From Herbaspirillum chlorophenolicum (lineage in GTDB: Bacteria > Pseudomonadota > Gammaproteobacteria > Burkholderiales > Burkholderiaceae_D), in NCBI RefSeq assembly GCF_001189955.1, contig NZ_LFLT01000020.1, positions 1 to 64,000 on the forward strand: 64,000 bases of DNA, written 5' to 3'. Below are positions 59,273 to 64,000 of the stretch, piece after piece. The first letter of the stretch is position 1. Every line of letters begins with the position of its first letter. A program made the position numbers and the translations under genes. The notes under the pieces were generated by a model, which searched no databases, had not been told where the DNA came from, and saw only the letters and a program-made list of their open reading frames with translations.

Positions 59273-60595
59273 TTGGAAAATATATTACTGATCGTCGCAG
59301 CCTTTTTCCTGGTTGCGTTGAACGGTTTTTTCGTTGCAGCAGAATTCAGTCTGGTCAAGTTGCGCCAAACGCGCATCCGGGCCATCGCAAAAACACAAGG
59401 TCTGCGCGGCCGCATCCTGGCCGTGGTCCACAACCAGCTGGACGCTTACCTCTCCGCCTGCCAATTGGGCATCACCCTGGCCTCGCTGGGCCTGGGCTGG
59501 ATCGGTGAACCGGCTTTCGCCCGCATCCTCGAACCGCTGTTCTCACTGGCTGGCGTGACCAACCAGGAACTGATCCACGGCGTTTCCTTCGTATTCGCCT
59601 TCTTCGTCATCTCCTTCCTGCACATCGTGGTCGGTGAACTGGCGCCCAAGTCCCTGGCCATCCGCAGCCCTGAAAAGCTGGGCCTGTGGTGCGCCTTGCC
59701 GCTGTACGGTTTCTATTGGGGCATGTATCCGCTGATCTGGGTGCTCAATGCCAGCTCCAATTGGCTGCTGCGCGTGGCCGGCCTGGGTGGCACCCACGGC
59801 CATGATGCGCATTACTCGTCCGACGAGCTGAAGCTGATCCTGCGCGCCGGCAACAAGAGCGGCAAGAACGGCAAGTTCACCCGCGACGAATGGAACGTGC
59901 TGGCGCAGAGCCTGAACTTCGCCGAACTGGATGTGGCGGACATCATGCGCCCGGCCAGCGAGATCGTGGGCCTGGGCGAAGACATGACGCTGGAAGAGAA
60001 CCTCGAGATCATCTATCGCAACCGCTTCTCGCGTTACCCGTATTTCGATGCCGAGCGCCAGCAGGTGCTGGGGCTGGTGCACTTGAAGGATGTCTTCCTG
60101 GCGCAGCAGGACGGGCGCGCCATCGCTGACCTGAAGGCCTACCTGCGCCCGGTGCAGTACATCTCGCCGGCATTGCCCGCGCTGGACCTGCTGCGGCGCT
60201 TCCGCACCGGTTCGCCGCACTTCGCCATCATCGGCAAGAAGGGCCAGCCGCCGCAGGGCTTTATCACGCTCGATAACATGCTGAGCCTGCTGGTGGGCGA
60301 GATCCGCGACGAGTTCCGCCACAACACCGGCGAGTGGACGCGCCAGGACGACGGCACCTTGCTGGGCAAGGGCAGCCTGCCGATCGTCACGCTGGAGAAC
60401 ATGCTGGGCATCGATATCGAATACGACGACAGCATCGACTCGGTCGGCGGCCTGGTGATGGAGAAGCTGGGCGACCTGCCCAAGGAAGGCCAGCGCATCG
60501 AGTTCCCGGCGTTCGACGTGGTGATCAAGCGCATGTCGGGGCCGAAGATCGTGCTGGTCAAGATCAATCCCAAGCTGCTGGACGCGCGGGAGTAA
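59273..60595 (+). CDS. CNNM/CorC-type hemolysin family membrane protein
   Basis: 440 residues from a TTG start with AGGAA upstream. Domains in order: DUF21/CNNM membrane domain (1-180, about four helices; FFVAAEFSLVKLRQTRIR), two CBS domains (about 205-330; DIMRPASEIVGL) and the CorC_HlyC domain (about 345-425). Members act in Mg2+/Co2+ resistance or efflux. Terminated by the stem-loop at 60621. Confidence 0.92.
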   Translation: MENILLIVAAFFLVALNGFFVAAEFSLVKLRQTRIRAIAKTQGLRGRILAVVHNQLDAYLSACQLGITLASLGLGWIGEPAFARILEPLFSLAGVTNQELIHGVSFVFAFFVISFLHIVVGELAPKSLAIRSPEKLGLWCALPLYGFYWGMYPLIWVLNASSNWLLRVAGLGGTHGHDAHYSSDELKLILRAGNKSGKNGKFTRDEWNVLAQSLNFAELDVADIMRPASEIVGLGEDMTLEENLEIIYRNRFSRYPYFDAERQQVLGLVHLKDVFLAQQDGRAIADLKAYLRPVQYISPALPALDLLRRFRTGSPHFAIIGKKGQPPQGFITLDNMLSLLVGEIRDEFRHNTGEWTRQDDGTLLGKGSLPIVTLENMLGIDIEYDDSIDSVGGLVMEKLGDLPKEGQRIEFPAFDVVIKRMSGPKIVLVKINPKLLDARE

Positions 60596-60620
60596 ATTCC
60601 TGCAAGCCCGCCGCACAATG

Positions 60621-60657
60621 AAAAATGCCGCGACGTATTGAACGTCGCGGCATTTTT
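60621..60657. terminator. Bidirectional terminator
   Basis: AAAATGCCGCGACGT/ACGTCGCGGCATTTT, a 15-bp stem with a 5-base loop and T/A tracts on both sides, between the convergent CorC-type and ggt genes. Confidence 0.95.
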
Positions 60658-60698
60658 TTTTGCGGGCAGCGCCCGCAGGTCCGTATCAGGCTTGCGGA

Positions 60699-62459
60699 TC
60701 AGAACCCGAAGGTACGCCCATCCGGATTGCGCGGATCGGAGAAACCATAGAAGCCGTCCGGCTTGATCTGGATGGTCTGGGTGCGGCCCATCGATGGCTG
60801 GACGCTGATTTTCTGGCCCTTGTCCTGCAGGATCTTCAGGGTATCGGCAGACAAGCCCTTTTCCACGCGCAACTGGTCCGGCGCCCACTGGTGGTGGATG
60901 CGCGGCGTGATGGTGGCTTCGGCCACGTTCATGTCGTAGTCGATCACGTTGAGGATGGTCTGCAGCGTGGTGGTGATGATGCGGCTGCCGCCCGGGCTGC
61001 CGGTGACCAGGAAGGGCTTGCCGTCCTTGAGCACGAAAGTGGGCGACATCGACGACAGCGGACGCTTGTACGGGCCGACCGCGTTGGCATCGCCGCCGAC
61101 CAGGCCGAAGGCGTTGGGTACGCCGGGCTTGGCGGAGAAGTCATCCATCTCGTTGTTCAAGGTGATGCCGGTGCCGGTCGCCACGATGCCGCTGCCGAAG
61201 TTCAGGTTCAGCGTGTAGGTGGTCGCCACCAGGTTGCCTTCCTTGTCGGCTACCGAGAAATGCGTGGTCTGGTCGCTTTCATACGGCTGCGGCTGGCCCG
61301 GCTTGATCTCGGACGACGGGGTGGCGCGGTCCGGGTTGATCTTCTTGGCCAACTCATCCGCGTAGGCGCGCGAGGTCAGGCCCTTGACCGGCACCTTGGT
61401 GAAGTCCGGATCGCCCAGGTATTCGGAACGGTCGGCGTAGGCCAGCTTCATGGCCTCGGCCATCAGGTGGATGGACTGCGCGCTGTCGGCGCCGTATTCC
61501 TTGAGCGGATAGCGTTCCAGGATATTCATCATCTGGATGATGTGCACCCCGCCCGAGCTCGGCGGCGGCATCGACATCACCTGGTAGCCGCGGTAATTGC
61601 CGGTGACCGGCACACGTTCCACCACCTTGTAGTTCTTCAGGTCGTCGGCGGAAATCAGGCCGCCGTGCTTGTCCATCTCGGCCACGATCTTTTTGGCAAT
61701 GGCGCCTTCATAGAAGGCCGATGGCCCTTGCTTGGCGATCAGCCGCATCGACTTGGCCAGGTCCTTCTGCACCAGCTTCTCGCCGGCCTGCAGCGGACGG
61801 CCGTCCTTGAAGAAGATGGCCTTGCTCGACTCCCACTGGCCCAGATGCTCGCGCTCGGCGGCCAGGATCAAGGCCAGGCTCGGGCTGACCGGATAACCCT
61901 TTTCAGCCAGCTCGATGGCCGGCTGCATCACCTGCGACAGCTTCATGGTGCCGTACTTGGACAGCGCATGGGTCAGGCCCGCGACCGTGCCGGGCACGCC
62001 AACAGCCAGGTGGGTATACAGCGAACGGCCGGGCACCACGTTGCCCTTGTCGTCGAGGTACATGTTGCGGGTGGCGCGTTGCGGCGCCATTTCGCGGAAG
62101 TCCAGCGCCACGTTTTTGCCGGTCTTGGCATCGTGGATCATCATGAAACCGCCGCCGCCGATGTTGCCCGCATTAGGCAGCACCACTGCCAGCGCAAAGC
62201 CGACCGCCACGCCGGCGTCGACTGCGTTGCCGCCCTTCTTCAGGATATCCACGCCGACCTTGGTGGCCAGTCCCTGCTCGGTGGCGACCATGCCGTTCTT
62301 GGCCTCGACCGGGCTGATGATGTCGTAGGTGAGGTCGTATTTGATGACTGGCGCCGAGGGCGGGGGCGTCTGCGCGGAAGCCGGCATGAACGCCAGCGAG
62401 GTACAGAGGGGCAGCAAAGCCAATGCGGCTGGCTTGCAAAGTCCGGTGAACTTTTGCAT
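60699..62459 (-). CDS. ggt: Gamma-glutamyltransferase
   Basis: 586 residues, signal peptide of about 29 residues (ending ASAQ). The autocatalytic cleavage/nucleophile Thr is in ESDQTTHFSVAD near residue 397, with PPPSSGGVH and GSPGGSRI also typical. It hydrolyses glutathione and transfers its gamma-glutamyl group in the periplasm after self-processing into two subunits. AGGAGA ribosome binding site. Monocistronic. Confidence 0.95.
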   Translation of the reverse strand: MQKFTGLCKPAALALLPLCTSLAFMPASAQTPPPSAPVIKYDLTYDIISPVEAKNGMVATEQGLATKVGVDILKKGGNAVDAGVAVGFALAVVLPNAGNIGGGGFMMIHDAKTGKNVALDFREMAPQRATRNMYLDDKGNVVPGRSLYTHLAVGVPGTVAGLTHALSKYGTMKLSQVMQPAIELAEKGYPVSPSLALILAAEREHLGQWESSKAIFFKDGRPLQAGEKLVQKDLAKSMRLIAKQGPSAFYEGAIAKKIVAEMDKHGGLISADDLKNYKVVERVPVTGNYRGYQVMSMPPPSSGGVHIIQMMNILERYPLKEYGADSAQSIHLMAEAMKLAYADRSEYLGDPDFTKVPVKGLTSRAYADELAKKINPDRATPSSEIKPGQPQPYESDQTTHFSVADKEGNLVATTYTLNLNFGSGIVATGTGITLNNEMDDFSAKPGVPNAFGLVGGDANAVGPYKRPLSSMSPTFVLKDGKPFLVTGSPGGSRIITTTLQTILNVIDYDMNVAEATITPRIHHQWAPDQLRVEKGLSADTLKILQDKGQKISVQPSMGRTQTIQIKPDGFYGFSDPRNPDGRTFGF

Positions 62460-62782
62460 GTGGATCTCCTGATATCTGGACTTGTCGAGAGGGTTATTGT
62501 TTTAGAACATTCTTGTGTTCTGTGTACCGCCATCGATGGCAGCAGTCTGGCAGACGGCGGCACCCAATGATTGTAGAGGCTGCCTTGGGCCTGTCTATAG
62601 GATTTCTCTGACAAGCGCTGGATTATTGATGCCGCTTTCATCCACGCATGTGCCGTATCCGCCTGTCGTCCACTGTCGAGCATGGCGGGCGCAGAATAGC
62701 ATTTCCGCCATGGCGAGGGCAGGGCCAATCGGGATGGATTTGATGGGGCCAGCGTGCTGTTGCGATGCAAAAACAGGCGTGC
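62460..62782. other. Intergenic region between ggt and LacI-type gene
   Basis: 323 bases with the ggt promoter. AGAACA (62504-62509) and TGTTCT (62516-62521) form a short inverted repeat about 45 bases before the ggt start, a possible operator. No gene recognised. Confidence 0.45.
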
Positions 62783-63841
62783 TCAGGTACTCTCGCGGAC
62801 CGCCAGTTCGAAGCCGAGGTCGAGCCGTCCTTTGGGGATGTCTTCGCCTTTGAGTTGGCGGATCAGCATTTCGGCCGACTTGTAGCCGATGTCGTAGCGC
62901 GGCGTGATGACGGTGGTGATGGAGGGGGTGGCGCAGGCCGCCCAGGAGAGGTCGTTGAAACCGGCGATGGCCAACTGTCCGGGCACCGCAATGCCCTGGC
63001 GCTGGCATTCGAACAATGCCCCCAGGGCCAGGTCGTCGTTGCAGCAGAACACGGCGTCGCAATCGGGACGCACCTCCAGGACCCGGCGCAAAAGCTGCGC
63101 ACCCATGTCCACCGTGGTCGGCAGCGGCAGCAGCACTTCCACGGCGGGATCGATGCCGGCTTCCTGCAAGCCTTTGCGGAAGCCTTCGCGGCGCTTCATC
63201 ATGCGCGGGTCGAGTTGGGCCGCAATGAAGGCAGGGCGCTGGTAGCCGCGTTCGGCCAGGTGGCGGGCCACTGCATAACCGGCCTTGGTCTGCGAGAAGC
63301 CGACCGAGTATTCGTCGTTGCTGCGCCCCAGGTCGAACATGCGCACGGCGGGAATGGCGCGGCTGGCCGGGCGGCTTTGCAGGATCTCGTGCTGTTCGCT
63401 GCTGGAGAGCAGGAAGCCGGCCGGCGCATGCGCCAGGTAGGTCGAGATCAGTTGCGCTTCCTTGTCGCGCGCATAGCCGGTTTCGCCGATCAGGAACTGA
63501 TAGCCGGCTTCGGCCAGGTAGTCGCGGATGCCGGAGAGCGTTTCGATGAAGACGGCATTGGTCAGCGACGGCACCAGCACCCCGATGACCTGCGAGCGCG
63601 CCGAGGCCAGCGTGGCGGCGGCCTGGTTGGGCACATAGCCCAGCTTCTCGATGGCGGCAAAGATGCGCTCGCGCGACTGTTCCTGCACCAGCTCCGGCAT
63701 CTTCAAGGCGCGCGACACCGTCATCGAACTGACGCCGGCCTCGGCCGCGACATCGGTGATGGTCACGCGGCCGGTGGCCCGGCTGCCTTTCGGAAGGGGG
63801 AGAGGAACGGATTTGCTGTCTTGTGCTGCGCGCTTGCTCAT
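62783..63841 (-). CDS. LacI-family transcriptional regulator (GntR/gluconate type)
   Basis: 352 residues from the ATG at 63841. Basic N-terminal leader of about 26 residues, LacI helix-turn-helix (ITDVAAEAGVSSMTVSRAL, 28-46), hinge (YVPNQAAATLASARS) and a periplasmic-binding-like effector domain (60-345). Resembles gluconate-operon repressors. Its target probably lies to the right, outside the window. The upstream ORF extension to 63922 adds no family features. Confidence 0.9.
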   Translation of the reverse strand: MSKRAAQDSKSVPLPLPKGSRATGRVTITDVAAEAGVSSMTVSRALKMPELVQEQSRERIFAAIEKLGYVPNQAAATLASARSQVIGVLVPSLTNAVFIETLSGIRDYLAEAGYQFLIGETGYARDKEAQLISTYLAHAPAGFLLSSSEQHEILQSRPASRAIPAVRMFDLGRSNDEYSVGFSQTKAGYAVARHLAERGYQRPAFIAAQLDPRMMKRREGFRKGLQEAGIDPAVEVLLPLPTTVDMGAQLLRRVLEVRPDCDAVFCCNDDLALGALFECQRQGIAVPGQLAIAGFNDLSWAACATPSITTVITPRYDIGYKSAEMLIRQLKGEDIPKGRLDLGFELAVREST

Positions 63842-64000
63842 GGCGGTGGGATCGTCGATGTGGCCGACATCATACCGCGACGGGCCCCCGGGCGGCGATC
63901 GGGAATCCTTTCCCGCAGCCAATTTTCATGCTGTGCCGAAGATGCCGTTGTGCCGCAGCGCAGCACAACAAGTGTTTGACCAGCTTGAAATGTTAGCGTT

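Overview
The window looks like chromosomal DNA of a high-GC betaproteobacterium of the order Burkholderiales, most likely Oxalobacteraceae and close to Herbaspirillum. This is inferred from gene content: Burkholderiales-type general porins, a DUF4148 secreted protein, a CIRCE/RpoH-controlled groESL, a ChvE-Ggu sugar importer with a GbpR-like regulator, and non-phosphorylative sugar pathways. No rRNA, tRNA, insertion sequence, prophage, integron or CRISPR array was seen. Genes are tightly packed and most have recognisable families.

Layout. 0.1-1.1 kb: a DUF4148 protein and a YefM/YoeB-type toxin-antitoxin pair. 1.6-3.9 kb: a general porin and a two-gene YeeE/YedE membrane pair. 4.0-6.2 kb: groES-groEL, with a CIRCE operator and overlapping sigma-70/sigma-32 promoter elements. 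6.5-10 kb: an APH(6)-type kinase, then a divergent LysR regulator and 14-helix MFS exporter. 10-11.2 kb: a ParD-like gene overlapping a second-type methionine aminopeptidase gene. 11.3-39.4 kb: a sugar-catabolism region. It starts with a leftward D-galactonate operon (mutarotase, dgoK, dgoA, dgoD) divergent from a galactofuranose-type ABC importer (ytfQRT-yjfF). Next come chvE-gguA-gguB, an arabinonate-type IlvD/Edd dehydratase and a sugar 1-dehydrogenase, a GbpR-like LysR regulator, a porin, an SMP-30 lactonase and an IclR regulator. The last part is a rightward L-fucose operon (fuconate dehydratase, SDR, mutarotase, three-gene ABC importer, fuconolactonase).

39.4-47.9 kb is a mixed region: a LysE exporter, an MgtC protein, an orphan TRAP binding protein with a PhyH-type dioxygenase, a fused persulfide dioxygenase-rhodanese, a PhnZ-like HD protein, a glycine-zipper lipoprotein, a thioesterase, an exported MetX-like hydrolase and a GNAT enzyme. 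48-57 kb is a leftward GABA-type operon (gabT, four ABC transporter genes, gabD) divergent from a GabR/MocR regulator. 57-64 kb holds a LysR/quinone-oxidoreductase divergent pair, a CorC-type membrane protein, gamma-glutamyltransferase and a LacI regulator.

The sugar genes can work together. Importers bring in galactose, arabinose, xylose or fucose; SDR enzymes oxidise C1; lactonases open the lactone; dehydratases make 2-keto-3-deoxy acids. Only the galactonate branch is complete in the window, ending with DgoK and DgoA. No clearly new system was found. The best leads are the PhnZ-like HD protein with conserved diiron ligands, the PhyH/orphan-DctP pair with its palindrome, the ParD-like/MAP overlap, and the YoeB homologue lacking the usual catalytic Glu.
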